Part shown: piece after piece, positions 8,182-17,094 of the stretch
Layout: the number at the start of each line of letters is the position of its first letter
Numbering within the stretch: position 1 is the first letter of the stretch
NCBI RefSeq assembly: GCF_000275865.1
Contig: NZ_CM001555.1
Span: forward strand, 496,001-560,000
Source: Methanofollis liminatans DSM 4140
Lineage (GTDB): Archaea > Halobacteriota > Methanomicrobia > Methanomicrobiales > Methanofollaceae
Direction: 5' to 3'
DNA length: 64,000 bases
Program-made: the position numbers and the translations under genes
Notes under the pieces: model-generated
What the model saw: the letters and a program-made list of their open reading frames with translations, nothing else
What the model was told of the DNA's origin: nothing
The model's database searches: none

Positions 8182-9077
8182 GCCGATGCCTCCTCAGCCT
8201 TCACGTACGGGCCGTAGTTCTTGCGGGCCCAGGTCTCGATGTAGCGGTCGATGATCATGAAGATCAGGATGATGATGACACCGACGATGATGGCGCCCCA
8301 GCCGCCGACGGCCTCCTCGAAGAGGACGGTTCTCCAGAGCTCGAGGAAGACGATCAGACCGAAGCAGACACCCGATGCCGGGCCGCCGAGCTTTGCGGTG
8401 AACCAGCCGTTGTCAAGGGAGCTGCGCTGACCGGCCTCGGCATACCGGACGATGTTGCCGGATGCGGAGATCGGAACGCCTGCGCCGAACATCTGGGACT
8501 GGTACTGCCGCTCCTTTCCATAGAAGGGGTTGCCGGTTGCAGAACCAGCGGCACCGAGAGCGATACCCCAGACGATGCCAAGAAGAGGCAGCGGGAACGG
8601 GTGACCGAGAGCCGCGTTCAGGAGGTAACACATCGATACGGTCGTGAATACCGCAACAAAGGCGTGCGCCATCGTAACGGAGGTCACCGACTTGAGTAGG
8701 TCGATGTATACCGGTTGTTCAAACTTTGCCAGACTCGACGTCCTGCCAAGGTAGGCAGTCGCCGCATACACGCCCTGCACGAAGATCGCAAGTGCGGACG
8801 CAATAACAATAGCAAGCACCGGGTTCATGCCGGTTGCCATAAATGCCCAGGCCACGCCTGCGCCGATAGTGACCCACAGACCATATGCGGGCGGTTCGCC
8901 GGATACAGCCTTGTTGTAAATCCGGTGAATATAGCCCATCTGCGGAGCCAACTGGACCTGAGAGTTCGGGTCACCCTGTGATCCGATGTTGGACTCAGTG
9001 TCCTCGGCAGCGCCGGCAACGGTAGCAAGAGCACCTGCCAATGCTGTTACTCCTACGCCTAATAATATGCTTTCCAT
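8178..9077 (-). CDS. mtrE: Tetrahydromethanopterin S-methyltransferase subunit E
   Basis: This is the 299-residue membrane subunit that begins the mtr operon. It has about six helices and a large loop with SNIGSQGDPNSQVQLAPQMG. MtrE contains the acidic membrane residue proposed for sodium translocation, but I did not place it here. The ATG at 9077 follows GGGAGGGAGATGA. A BRE/TATA element lies about 105-120 bases upstream. Confidence 0.96.
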   Translation of the reverse strand: MESILLGVGVTALAGALATVAGAAEDTESNIGSQGDPNSQVQLAPQMGYIHRIYNKAVSGEPPAYGLWVTIGAGVAWAFMATGMNPVLAIVIASALAIFVQGVYAATAYLGRTSSLAKFEQPVYIDLLKSVTSVTMAHAFVAVFTTVSMCYLLNAALGHPFPLPLLGIVWGIALGAAGSATGNPFYGKERQYQSQMFGAGVPISASGNIVRYAEAGQRSSLDNGWFTAKLGGPASGVCFGLIVFLELWRTVLFEEAVGGWGAIIVGVIIILIFMIIDRYIETWARKNYGPYVKAEEASA

Positions 9078-9180
9078 TCATCTCCCTCCCAGCGCACGAT
9101 GATGCACGAGAGTTTTCACATTCGCGTTACCACACAGATGGAGTACAAACTCTTTGTGGTTCATTTAACAGTCGTTTATG

Positions 9181-9198
9181 ATTTAATTAAATGTTTCG
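9181..9198 (-). promoter_or_regulatory. BRE/TATA promoter of the mtr operon
   Basis: On the minus strand the sequence reads CGAAACATTTAATTAAAT, a good archaeal BRE (CGAAA) plus TATA box. Transcription would start about 25 bases further on, giving a leader of roughly 80 bases before mtrE. Confidence 0.6.
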
Positions 9199-9267
9199 GA
9201 AAGTATTGGGAATACTCCCATTATTTTGTTTAAAACTCCCAAACAGGGGAAATACTGCGACTTTCCG
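9197..9267. promoter_or_regulatory. Nested palindromes upstream of the mtr TATA box
   Basis: AGTATT-GGG-AATACT at 9202-9216 is a perfect inverted repeat. CGGAAAG at 9197-9203 pairs with CTTTCCG at 9261-9267, and a further AATACT lies at 9251-9256. The cluster sits just upstream of the BRE, the usual place for an activator or repressor site, but the mcrA 3' end is also near. Confidence 0.4.
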
Positions 9268-9287
9268 AATGCATAATTGCAGTAGGT

Positions 9288-9296
9288 AAAAAAAAA
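9288..9296 (-). terminator. T-tract terminator after mcrA
   Basis: A run of nine A on the plus strand gives T9 on the minus strand, about 15 bases after the mcrA stop. It separates the mcr and mtr operons. Confidence 0.6.
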
Positions 9297-9310
9297 TTGT
9301 GTAGTGGGTT

Positions 9311-11017
9311 TTACTTTGCCGGGATGATCAGGGAGCGCTCGCCGGCCGGCATGTACTCTCTGATCGCACCCTTGGCGAACTCGCGCCTGGGTTCGGCGAA
9401 GTCGAACTTCAGCGAGGGGTCCGCGAAGGTGATCTTGATCAGCGGGTTCATCGACCATGCGTCGGCGCGCGTGTAGTGCGCACTGCCGACGATAGCGGCG
9501 TACTCGCCCTGGTGACCGACGTTCATCGCGTAGTTCGGGTAGTTCGGGCCGCGGAACTCGCCGATCGCACCCTCGTCCGGACGGACGGAGAGCGAGTTGG
9601 TCGAACCGCACTGGTCCTGCAGGTCGTAGCCGAAGAAGCCGAGACGGCTCCAGCCTTCCTTGTGCATGAGCATCGAGAGGTACCAGCCGTTGAGACCGGC
9701 GTTCGAGTTGCCGGTGGCGATGGCGGTGGACAGGCCGGAAGCGGCGGCGATGACACCGGCACGCTGGGACCCGCCGAAGTGGTCCTCCATCATGGTCGGG
9801 AACTGCTCGTACTGCTCCATCGCGTTGAGGGTGACCTCAGTAGCGATGTCGTTGACGACGTCCTGGGTCGGCTTGACCTTGTCCGCGGCGTTCGGGTGCT
9901 TCCAGTCGACTTTGTACTTGTCCTTGATGTAGTCCATGCCGTAGTAGGTGAACTCATCGAGGATGTTGTCGGTGTACGCGGCGGTCGCATACTGGGTGAA
10001 ACCGACACCGCCGGACATGTAGGATCCGAGCCAGATCTGGTCGAAGAGCATTGTGCCTGCGCCGACGACCTCAAGGGACGCCCTTGCGGGGTCGTTGGGG
10101 TACTTGCGGTCGGCCTGGATCATGTCGGCGAAGTGGCCGAACTTGATGCCACCGGGCTCGTTCGGGCCGCGTGCACGGCGGGCCGGCAGGATGTCGGCCA
10201 TCTGAATGACGCCGGCGTGCTTCGCAGCGTAGGAGAGGTCGGCGACTGCCGCTTCACCGGCGCACATGCGGTACGCGGCGATGTAGGACATGCCGAGCTG
10301 CATCGCAGACCACCGGGAGGTGGTACCGCCGTCGCAGGTGCGGGAGACGATCGTCGGGATGTGGACGGCCTGGAACATCGACTTGCCAACGGCCGCCTTG
10401 AGGGCCTCCGCGGACTTCGCCGGGAAGAGCTTCTCGATGTTGAGGAGGAACTGGGGCTCGATGTCGTCGGCGAGTTCGTCGTCGCCGGTGAAGACCTTCA
10501 CGTAGCAGTCATCGGTGAGCGCCGGGTGGGTCTCGACCATGTGCTCCTGGACCACGGCTGCGCCGGGCATGGCGTGGTTGAGGATGTGCAGGTACTCGTT
10601 GATCGTCTCGGGGGTGACTTCCTTGCCCAGGCGCTTCTGCAGGGTGGCGTGAGCGAGGTCCATGCCGACGATGATCGTCCGGCGGATGTCGTCCCAGAAC
10701 TGCTGCATCGCAGCGTTGTTGACGAAGTGCAGGTCGTCGCCCTCCACGAAGACGCCGGTGCCGGAGACCTCGTAGGTCATCAGCTGGCGCTGGCCCATCG
10801 GGATGCCGCCAAGGTGGCAGCGCTCGGGGTCATACATGGAGATGCCACGCTGCATCTCGACGGCGCGGGACTCCTTCAGGAATTCCTGTTTTCTCGGGGA
10901 CTGCTTGAGGCCGCCGAACTTGTAGAACTCTGCCTTCTCGGACTGGACGTCCTGTCCCTGGAACTTCTCCTTGAGCGCTTTCAGGAAGAGCTTCTGGGTT
11001 CTCTCAATCTTTGCCAT
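9311..11017 (-). CDS. mcrA: Methyl-coenzyme M reductase subunit alpha
   Basis: McrA is the catalytic subunit that, with F430, reduces methyl-CoM with coenzyme B to methane and the CoM-CoB heterodisulfide. The 568-residue protein keeps the sites modified in characterised enzymes. GYDLQDQC at 463-470 holds the thioglycine, didehydroaspartate and methylcysteine positions. [10 protein letters not shown] holds N-methylHis, [11 protein letters not shown] holds methylArg and GGSQRAG holds methylGln. Whether each is modified here cannot be read from DNA. GGAGGACTG precedes the ATG at 11017. It is the last gene of mcrBDCGA and five bases after mcrG. Confidence 0.98.
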   Translation of the reverse strand: MAKIERTQKLFLKALKEKFQGQDVQSEKAEFYKFGGLKQSPRKQEFLKESRAVEMQRGISMYDPERCHLGGIPMGQRQLMTYEVSGTGVFVEGDDLHFVNNAAMQQFWDDIRRTIIVGMDLAHATLQKRLGKEVTPETINEYLHILNHAMPGAAVVQEHMVETHPALTDDCYVKVFTGDDELADDIEPQFLLNIEKLFPAKSAEALKAAVGKSMFQAVHIPTIVSRTCDGGTTSRWSAMQLGMSYIAAYRMCAGEAAVADLSYAAKHAGVIQMADILPARRARGPNEPGGIKFGHFADMIQADRKYPNDPARASLEVVGAGTMLFDQIWLGSYMSGGVGFTQYATAAYTDNILDEFTYYGMDYIKDKYKVDWKHPNAADKVKPTQDVVNDIATEVTLNAMEQYEQFPTMMEDHFGGSQRAGVIAAASGLSTAIATGNSNAGLNGWYLSMLMHKEGWSRLGFFGYDLQDQCGSTNSLSVRPDEGAIGEFRGPNYPNYAMNVGHQGEYAAIVGSAHYTRADAWSMNPLIKITFADPSLKFDFAEPRREFAKGAIREYMPAGERSLIIPAK

Positions 11018-11022
11018 GTGAA

Positions 11023-11787
11023 TCAGTCCTCCTTCGGCATGAAGCCGTATTTCGTTCTCAGCGAGTGGATCCGCTGGATGTACTCGACGTACTCGGCGTC
11101 ATCGCGGTACGCCGTTCCGGCGAGCGAGTGGAAGATGGTCGTGTGCGCCTTGAGCCAGTTGCTGTCCATCGGCTTGCCGACGTTGACCGCACGGTCGAGG
11201 GGCTCGCCGATCTGGTTCTTGACGTACTTGACCACGCCGTCAGCGCCGAGCACACAGCGCTGGAGCATGTCGAACATCATGCCGTCTTCTGCGAGACGGA
11301 GGGAGTGACCGTGCACGGTCGCACCACGGCAGGATACGAGAGCGGGGTCGAAGACCTCGGTGTTGATCAGTTCCTTGGAGTATCCTTCAAGGTCGCGCTC
11401 GCGGCACTCGACGATCTGACGGCCCGAAAGGGTGCCGGGGTCGATGCCACGGTAGCGGTAGCACTCCATGTAGGTGCGCTGGTACGGCTGGGACGGGGCG
11501 TTGAACATCGAGTCAGCGAACTGGATGTAGCGGACGCGGTCGCCGGCCTTTGCACCCTCGGTCGGGGTGACGATCTTTCTGATCGGGCAGTTTGGCTCCT
11601 GCTGCTCGGCAAGGGGCGGGTGAGCGGTCGGGTAGGCCGCACCTGGTGCACGGTGGCCAAGGATCAGGACGATGTCCTCGTCGGTCACGTCGCGGATCTT
11701 CTCAAGCTTGTAGCCCGGGTTCATCTGCTTGCGCCTGTTTTCGGCGACAACAGAGGTTCCCGGTCCGAACTGTGGTTTATATGCCAT
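11023..11787 (-). CDS. mcrG: Methyl-coenzyme M reductase subunit gamma
   Basis: This is the gamma subunit of the alpha2-beta2-gamma2 methane-forming enzyme, 254 residues. [20 protein letters not shown] at the N terminus and [19 protein letters not shown] are McrG hallmarks. The ATG at 11787 has GAGGTGA nine bases upstream. A GTG inside that site would add four residues. It is 13 bases after mcrC and precedes mcrA by five. Confidence 0.97.
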   Translation of the reverse strand: MAYKPQFGPGTSVVAENRRKQMNPGYKLEKIRDVTDEDIVLILGHRAPGAAYPTAHPPLAEQQEPNCPIRKIVTPTEGAKAGDRVRYIQFADSMFNAPSQPYQRTYMECYRYRGIDPGTLSGRQIVECRERDLEGYSKELINTEVFDPALVSCRGATVHGHSLRLAEDGMMFDMLQRCVLGADGVVKYVKNQIGEPLDRAVNVGKPMDSNWLKAHTTIFHSLAGTAYRDDAEYVEYIQRIHSLRTKYGFMPKED

Positions 11788-11800
11788 AGATAATTTCACC

Positions 11801-12430
11801 TCAATACTTTTCTTCTTTCATTAGTCTGGTAACGGCTGCAATGACTTCGGCCATCTTCTCCCGTGTAGGTGTCTGACCTCTTGTGACCCCGGAGACGATT
11901 GCCTCCACGCGCCCTCTGGTCCTCACCTTATCAGGGGAAGGCATGACGAAGGCGGTTTTCACGCCTTCCTTTGCGAGATCCTCGTAGTCGATCGGTGCCT
12001 GGGAGACGACGACGGCCTTCACGTCGACATGCTCCAGCATGAACCTGACCTTCTGCACCACATGCGACCTGACGTTGCCGTGGTGGAGGATTGCGACCTT
12101 ATGCTCTTCTATCTGCTCAATCTCTTTCTCGGTAAGCCCGAAGTAGGCGCCAAGGACTGATCCGGCAATCTTTGGAGAGTCGGGTGGAACGCCGCTCCCC
12201 GCATTGAGCACGAGCGTGCTCACGGAGAACTCCACCCCCTCCCGTCTGAGAGCGGATGTGATGTCGCAGACCGGCTTTGTTACGTGCCGGCGTCCCGGCG
12301 ACATGCCGACGACGATCACATCAGGGTGACGGCATTCGGAAATGGTACCTCTCTGGGCGAGTCCTCCGCCCTTGCCCATTCCCATGCTCTCCCTGCAGTC
12401 CACTACCTGGGTTACCCTTCCGATTGGCAT
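11801..12430 (-). CDS. mcrC: Methyl-coenzyme M reductase operon protein C
   Basis: This 209-residue protein is not part of purified reductase. McrC is known as a component of the ATP-dependent activation machinery that reduces F430 nickel. The N-terminal VVDCRESMGMGKGGGLAQRG motif is conserved. It lies between mcrD and mcrG in the standard order, two bases after mcrD. Confidence 0.95.
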   Translation of the reverse strand: MPIGRVTQVVDCRESMGMGKGGGLAQRGTISECRHPDVIVVGMSPGRRHVTKPVCDITSALRREGVEFSVSTLVLNAGSGVPPDSPKIAGSVLGAYFGLTEKEIEQIEEHKVAILHHGNVRSHVVQKVRFMLEHVDVKAVVVSQAPIDYEDLAKEGVKTAFVMPSPDKVRTRGRVEAIVSGVTRGQTPTREKMAEVIAAVTRLMKEEKY

Positions 12431-12432
12431 GG

Positions 12433-12903
12433 TTATTTAGTTCCCTGGATGATCAGGGGCCCTTTGCGGCTCTTCGGATCGGTGGTGCCGAGAATTACTT
12501 CATCGGCATCGGGCCCGTACTTTGCATAATCTGATACGGTCGCCTGGGTCTTCATGAACTTCCCCTCGGAAAATCCGTAGGTGAAGTTCGTAAATACCTC
12601 ATCGCATGCTTTCCTGATGGGTTCGATAAAGGACCGGTCTTCAAGTTCGATCAGGATCGTCCCGACCTGCACCTGAAGCTCGACGTCCTGGTCCCCGGCA
12701 CGGATCACCCTCCGCATCTGGTGCGGGTTGGGCAGACCGCGGGCCGGACCGTATGGGACGGTGGTGGGGAGGCGAGGTCCGTTGAGGATCAGTTTCCTGA
12801 TCCCGCCGACCTCAAGTATCCGGCTGAGGAGTGCCTCAACTGTCTCCGGGTTGAGGAAACGCGCAGGCACTATCCTACACTGGGGATATACGGCTTCTGT
12901 CAT
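12433..12903 (-). CDS. mcrD: Methyl-coenzyme M reductase operon protein D
   Basis: This is a 156-residue accessory protein of the reductase. McrD is proposed to act in assembly or post-translational maturation of McrA and associates with apoenzyme. RLPTTVPYGPARGLPNPHQM is typical of the family. It lies 12 bases downstream of mcrB. Confidence 0.94.
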   Translation of the reverse strand: MTEAVYPQCRIVPARFLNPETVEALLSRILEVGGIRKLILNGPRLPTTVPYGPARGLPNPHQMRRVIRAGDQDVELQVQVGTILIELEDRSFIEPIRKACDEVFTNFTYGFSEGKFMKTQATVSDYAKYGPDADEVILGTTDPKSRKGPLIIQGTK

Positions 12904-12915
12904 CAGACTGCTACC

Positions 12916-14223
12916 TTATACTGCCTTTGCAATGTGCTGCAGGGGCTTTGCGAACTCTTCGATCTTGCCGTAGGTCTCGCCGTAGATCTTGGAAGTGCTC
13001 TCGGCAGAGAACATCTGGGTGCCGGCATCGAGGGCACAGGCGGCGACCACGCAGGGAATCGCGAAACCGGCGGAGTGCCTGGTCACGACGTGGTTGCCGT
13101 TGAAGATACCCGGACCGCCGCCACCGTAGATCGAGTGGCTGAAGAACGAGAACCCGACGGCAGTACCCATGACACGGCCGTAGTCACAGCCGGGCAGCCC
13201 GGTCTCGTGCTCAAGCAGGTCGTTGAAGTACAGCAGGGTCGAGGAGACGGCCTGAGCGAACCGGCCGGCACCACAGTTCACCATGGTGGCGGCGAGGGTG
13301 CCCGCGGCAGCGTAGGCGTTCCAGAGCATCGGGTCCTTGGTGTCGTAGAACTGGAAGTATCCGCCCTTCTTGCCGGGCATGATGACCTTGTCCTCGATCG
13401 CACGCTCGACAAGGGACTGGACGACGGTACCGACGGTGCCGGTTGCGCCGTTCGCCTTGACAAGGTCATAGACCATGTTGTTGGCGTTCAGGCCCTGGTA
13501 GGCATAGCCGAGGAGCTGTGCACGCTCGAAGGGTCCGATCGAGTTGCCCATCTCCCACTGGCCGGCCTGCTCGAAGGTCGCGGCGAGAGCGGCGCCCTGC
13601 ATGGCGTTCCTGCCCGTGATCATGACGGTGTGGTTCGCCGGGATGTTCCTCAGGGCAAAGCCGAGGCCTTCGTTGTTCTGCGGGATCGACAGAATGGACT
13701 GGACGTTCGCGCCGGCCATGTCCATGGTCTGCGGGTAGGTGCCCCATACCGCCGACTTGATGATGCCGGCGTCAAAGGGTCCGATGTTGTACTGGTCGAT
13801 GAGGGCGTAGGTGGTGGCCGCGGCGACCGAGGTGATCGCAGCGTCGTAGGTGGCTGCCGCCTCGATACGCGCCTTCGGGACCTCGACAAGGAGCAGCTTG
13901 CCGCCGAAGTTCTTGATGACGGTGTCGTCGCCTTCGACGACCGAGACCATGTCCTTAATCTTGGCGATGATTGCGTCGCTGTCCTTGACGACACTGAGGT
14001 CGAGGGTGCGCCCGGGGATGACGTTTGCCTTGCCGCCGACCGCACCGGTCTTCACGCCGTTCTCAATGCCTGCGAGGTTGACCGCGACGGTCCTCTTGGT
14101 GAGGTCCATCATCTTCTTGATCGCAGGGTTCACAACCGGGCTGACCTTTTCGAGAGCGACACCGCTCTTGAGGAGCTTGCCCTCATCGTCGTAAAGGTCG
14201 ATCGTGTCTGAATATTTTGCCAT
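12916..14223 (-). CDS. mcrB: Methyl-coenzyme M reductase subunit beta
   Basis: This is the beta subunit that closes the F430 and coenzyme B channel together with alpha and gamma. It is 435 residues, the normal size. The C-terminal segment with FFSHSIYGGGGPGIFNGNH is the conserved active-site region of McrB. It is the first gene of mcrBDCGA. The ATG at 14223 follows GGAGGAATT. Its upstream region is discussed under the candidate promoter and small RNA. Confidence 0.98.
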   Translation of the reverse strand: MAKYSDTIDLYDDEGKLLKSGVALEKVSPVVNPAIKKMMDLTKRTVAVNLAGIENGVKTGAVGGKANVIPGRTLDLSVVKDSDAIIAKIKDMVSVVEGDDTVIKNFGGKLLLVEVPKARIEAAATYDAAITSVAAATTYALIDQYNIGPFDAGIIKSAVWGTYPQTMDMAGANVQSILSIPQNNEGLGFALRNIPANHTVMITGRNAMQGAALAATFEQAGQWEMGNSIGPFERAQLLGYAYQGLNANNMVYDLVKANGATGTVGTVVQSLVERAIEDKVIMPGKKGGYFQFYDTKDPMLWNAYAAAGTLAATMVNCGAGRFAQAVSSTLLYFNDLLEHETGLPGCDYGRVMGTAVGFSFFSHSIYGGGGPGIFNGNHVVTRHSAGFAIPCVVAACALDAGTQMFSAESTSKIYGETYGKIEEFAKPLQHIAKAV

Positions 14224-14390
14224 ATAATTCCTCCAGATTTGGGTTTGTTACAATACAATACGGCTACTGTGCGCTGAACACTAAATGAATCGCTGACAAT
14301 CGCTGATGGTATTACTGCACGTCCCTCAGGGGACAATTGCATATTCCTCATCTCGCCATATAAGGGTTGTCATTCACGGGGCCTCGTGAC

Positions 14391-14400
14391 ATTTTATATG
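14391..14400 (-). promoter_or_regulatory. Candidate TATA box for mcrBDCGA
   Basis: The minus strand reads CATATAAAAT here, giving a leader of roughly 140 bases to mcrB. An alternative is GTATAAAAAC near 14442-14451, and CTTATATGG near 14357-14365 would give a shorter leader. The same DNA reads TTTATATGGAT on the plus strand, so the element may also work in the other direction. Confidence 0.4.
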
Positions 14401-14417
14401 GATTCTGATATATGGTG

Positions 14418-14558
14418 AAATTGAAAGAATCTTCAGAGAGAGTTTTTATACGCCTGGCGCTCCCGCTCCAACGTGTGAGTTCCACCTATGCGGGTGTTAC
14501 GTAATGATATGCTTATGTGCAGAGTATATTACCTCTGCCTGCGCTTCGTTTTTTTGAA
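14418..14558 (+). ncRNA. Possible small RNA divergent from the mcr operon
   Basis: A plus-strand TATA box TTTATATGGAT at 14393-14403 points away from mcr into a gene-free stretch. Downstream lie a stem with arms CCCGC (14462-14466) and GCGGG (14490-14494) and a perfect hairpin GCAGAG-8-CTCTGC (14519-14538). A T7 tract follows at 14549-14555, the shape of a short transcript with its own terminator. There is no open reading frame with a ribosome site. Leader or terminator function for the flanking operons is an alternative. Confidence 0.3.
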
Positions 14559-14565
14559 AAAAAGA
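14519..14565. terminator. Bidirectional terminator between fwdC and mcrB
   Basis: The hairpin GCAGAG/CTCTGC is followed by T7 on the plus strand (14549-14555) and by A7 at 14557-14563, which gives T7 on the minus strand. It can end the fwd operon just after the fwdC stop at 14573 and any transcript coming from the other side. Confidence 0.5.
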
Positions 14566-14572
14566 GATTGAA

Positions 14573-15373
14573 TTAGTATTTTTGATAAATTTTGCCGTAG
14601 ATGACCTCGCCTTTCCGCTTGCCGTGGCGCTCCCCCATGTCGCCCTCATAGAGAGCGAAGGTTGCCTTGGTGCCGTCGACCTCGAGATCGACGTCTTTGC
14701 GGTAGACAAAGCCCGGCATCATGACGTCGATGGTGCCGAAGACATAGATGTCTCCCTTGACCATCTGGCCGCCGATCTTAGACTTGCCGTTGCCCTTGAT
14801 GATGATGGTGCCGCCCTCGGCGTGCGTGGCGACGTGAACATCGACGTCGCCTTCGACGACGATGGTCCCGCCGTTCATGAAGTAGCCGGTATCAGAACCG
14901 GCGTTGCCCTTCACGCGGATGGTGCCGCCCTGCATGCCTCTCCAGTCGCCGCGGTATGCGGCGCCGAGGTAGTTGCCGGCGTTGCCGCCGATCTCGAAGA
15001 TCCCGCCCTTCATGCCGGTGCCTGAGAAGGCGTCGACGTCGCCCTTGACGACGAGCTTGCCGCCTTCCATCCAGGCTCCGGCGTACATGTCGGCCGAGCC
15101 CTCGACCAGGATCTCGCCAGCGGTCATCTTCATGCCGATGTACTTCACGCGGGAGGCGTCGCCCTTGACGACGATCTTCGTCTCTGCAGCGGTCTCGCCG
15201 CCTTTGCCCGCAACATCGAAGTAGGTTCCGAGGGTTGCGGTCTCCCTGCCCTCAAAGACCGGGAGTTCGGCGATCTCGGCAGCGCTCTTGCCTGCGAAGG
15301 CGTCAGGGGTGATTTTTTCAGCCTCAAGACGGAGCTCGGGCTGTTTTTTAATGGTCAGTGTTACTGTCTCCAT
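14573..15373 (-). CDS. fwdC: Formylmethanofuran dehydrogenase subunit C
   Basis: FwdC is a structural subunit of the enzyme that reduces CO2 onto methanofuran. The 266-residue protein consists largely of the GxxGxxxxGGxxxxxG repeats of a right-handed beta helix, such as GAWMEGGKLVVKGD and YFMNGGTIVVEGD, related to the glutamate synthase C-terminal domain. Three ATGs lie in tandem (15379, 15376, 15373). The last has the best spacing to GAGGTG. It is the final gene of the fwd-hdr operon, 10 bases after fwdA. Confidence 0.95.
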   Translation of the reverse strand: METVTLTIKKQPELRLEAEKITPDAFAGKSAAEIAELPVFEGRETATLGTYFDVAGKGGETAAETKIVVKGDASRVKYIGMKMTAGEILVEGSADMYAGAWMEGGKLVVKGDVDAFSGTGMKGGIFEIGGNAGNYLGAAYRGDWRGMQGGTIRVKGNAGSDTGYFMNGGTIVVEGDVDVHVATHAEGGTIIIKGNGKSKIGGQMVKGDIYVFGTIDVMMPGFVYRKDVDLEVDGTKATFALYEGDMGERHGKRKGEVIYGKIYQKY

Positions 15374-15383
15374 CATCATCACC

Positions 15384-17093
15384 TCACTGGGTCGCGTCCA
15401 CCTCGATGCGGAACGGGTTTCTGATGTAGCCTTCTTCATGCACCTCGTAGTTTGCCTCGCTGACCGTGTAGTACTTGAGGAACTTCTCGGTGATATCGCG
15501 CCTGACCTGCGGGTTGTCGTTGACCTTTACGTCCACCCACAGCGTCCGCTTCCTGCCGTTGCCGAGGATCTCGCCGTCTCTGACGACCATCTCGCCGGCC
15601 TTGAAGAGGTATGCGGCGTTTCCAAAGGCCTTCTCGATCAGCTCGGGGTCTTCGGCGGTCTCGGGGTTGTAGTCGTAGACTGCAACGTCGGCTTCAATGC
15701 CGACCTTGAGGCTGCCGTACATATCCTTGAGGCCGAGGGCCTTTGCAGTTCCGGCGCGGGTCATCTGGGCGATCTCGTAGAGATCCAGCTCGCGGTCGAT
15801 GCCCGAGATGAACGTGGCGTCCCTGACCTTGTCGCCGTACTTCATGGCGTCAAGTTGGGCCTCACGCGCCTTCTGGCTCATCAGCCACTTCATGACCCGC
15901 GGGTACCTGGTGAAGGGCCCGGCGTTCGGGTGGTCGGTGGTGATGAAGACCCGCATCAGGTCCTTCGCCATCAGGGCGAGTTCAAGACCGATGGCCCACT
16001 GGATGCCGCAGACCTTGATGTTGGGCGAGTAGATGTACGGGACGATCCCTGCACAGGTCTCGAGTTCCACGTCGCGGTTTGCCCACTTCAGGTGGTTCAG
16101 CTCGGTGAGGTGGTGCTCGAACGGCCCGTCTGCGGTCATCGTCGTCGTCTCGTCCAGCGTGACCTGCCCGATATCGATGGTCAGGTTGTCGTGGGCGTTG
16201 ACGTAGTCCATCATGACGTCGGCCTTCGACTCGAAGTTGCCCCAGTTGTCGCCTCCATAGGAGTGGAACTGGACGTGGGTGTGGTGCATCACCTGGCTGC
16301 GCCCGAACGAGTCCTTCGGCTTTTCACCCTCAAAGAGCTTGAAGGTGTCGAGCGTGGTCTCGTAGTTGCCCGGGTTGCCCAGGTTGTTGGTGTGAACGTG
16401 GATCGAGTGCGGGAGCTTGAGGTACTCGTTGGCATCCATCAGGCCCTTCATGATCTGGGCCGGGGTGATGTCGAAGTACGGGACGGGGTCGTGGATCGAG
16501 TTGCAGTTCAGGCCCCAGCCCCATGCTTCGGTGCCGCCGGGGTTGACGATCTTGACCGCATAGCCCCTGGTGGTCCGCAGCAGCCACGAGATGTACGCCG
16601 CCGTGTTCTCCAGTTCGTTGTTCTTCAGGTACTCGAGGACAAACCAGTTGTTCCCGAAGACCGGGTATGCACCCTCGTCGATGATCGGGGTGTCGCGCAT
16701 CTCTTCATGGACGTGGCGGGCGTACAGGGGCGGCATTGCCGCTTCCATGACGGTGCCGTAGCCCATGCGGGCGTACTCGTAGCCGGTCTTGAAGGTGGTC
16801 GGGATCGAGAAACCGCCCGCCATCCTCATTGCGCCCTTTCCGGCCTTGTAGGTGAAGAGCTTGTCTTCAGGACGGAAGTTCCGGCCGGCGTTGACCTTCG
16901 GGCCGGCGACGTGGGCGTGGATGTCCACACCGGCCGCCATGACGGTCTTGCCCGCGGCGTCGATGACCTGCGGGTTTGAAAGGGCCGTCGACTCGACGAT
17001 CTTGCCTTCCTTGACGGCAATGTCGGTCTTATCGCCTTTGATCCCGAGCACGGGGTCGAAGACGAATCCGTTCTTGATCAGGTATTCTGCCAT
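15384..17093 (-). CDS. fwdA: Formylmethanofuran dehydrogenase subunit A
   Basis: FwdA is the amidohydrolase-like subunit with a binuclear zinc site. It condenses formate, delivered by an internal tunnel from FwdB, with methanofuran. The 569-residue protein begins MAEYLIKNGFVFDPVLGIKG and has the dihydroorotase-type metal motif GVDIHAHVAG near residue 60. Further His-containing strands (HSIHVHTNN, MHHTHVQFHSYGG) and TTDHPNAGP follow. It begins one base after fwdB. Confidence 0.97.
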   Translation of the reverse strand: MAEYLIKNGFVFDPVLGIKGDKTDIAVKEGKIVESTALSNPQVIDAAGKTVMAAGVDIHAHVAGPKVNAGRNFRPEDKLFTYKAGKGAMRMAGGFSIPTTFKTGYEYARMGYGTVMEAAMPPLYARHVHEEMRDTPIIDEGAYPVFGNNWFVLEYLKNNELENTAAYISWLLRTTRGYAVKIVNPGGTEAWGWGLNCNSIHDPVPYFDITPAQIMKGLMDANEYLKLPHSIHVHTNNLGNPGNYETTLDTFKLFEGEKPKDSFGRSQVMHHTHVQFHSYGGDNWGNFESKADVMMDYVNAHDNLTIDIGQVTLDETTTMTADGPFEHHLTELNHLKWANRDVELETCAGIVPYIYSPNIKVCGIQWAIGLELALMAKDLMRVFITTDHPNAGPFTRYPRVMKWLMSQKAREAQLDAMKYGDKVRDATFISGIDRELDLYEIAQMTRAGTAKALGLKDMYGSLKVGIEADVAVYDYNPETAEDPELIEKAFGNAAYLFKAGEMVVRDGEILGNGRKRTLWVDVKVNDNPQVRRDITEKFLKYYTVSEANYEVHEEGYIRNPFRIEVDATQ

Positions 17094-17094
17094 C

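Noticed and set aside
9476-11308. A 610-codon plus-strand frame antisense to mcrA
   Set aside because: It is a shadow of mcrA and mcrG, whose products are unmistakable.
12721-14211. A long plus-strand open frame of about 500 codons antisense to mcrB and mcrD
   Set aside because: It is the mirror of GC-rich coding sequence. It is rich in Val/Asp/Arg/Gly with no domain, while the minus strand encodes clear mcr genes.
14224-14572. A tRNA or riboswitch upstream of mcrB
   Set aside because: No T-loop, acceptor stem or known aptamer core could be built. Only simple hairpins and TATA elements were found.
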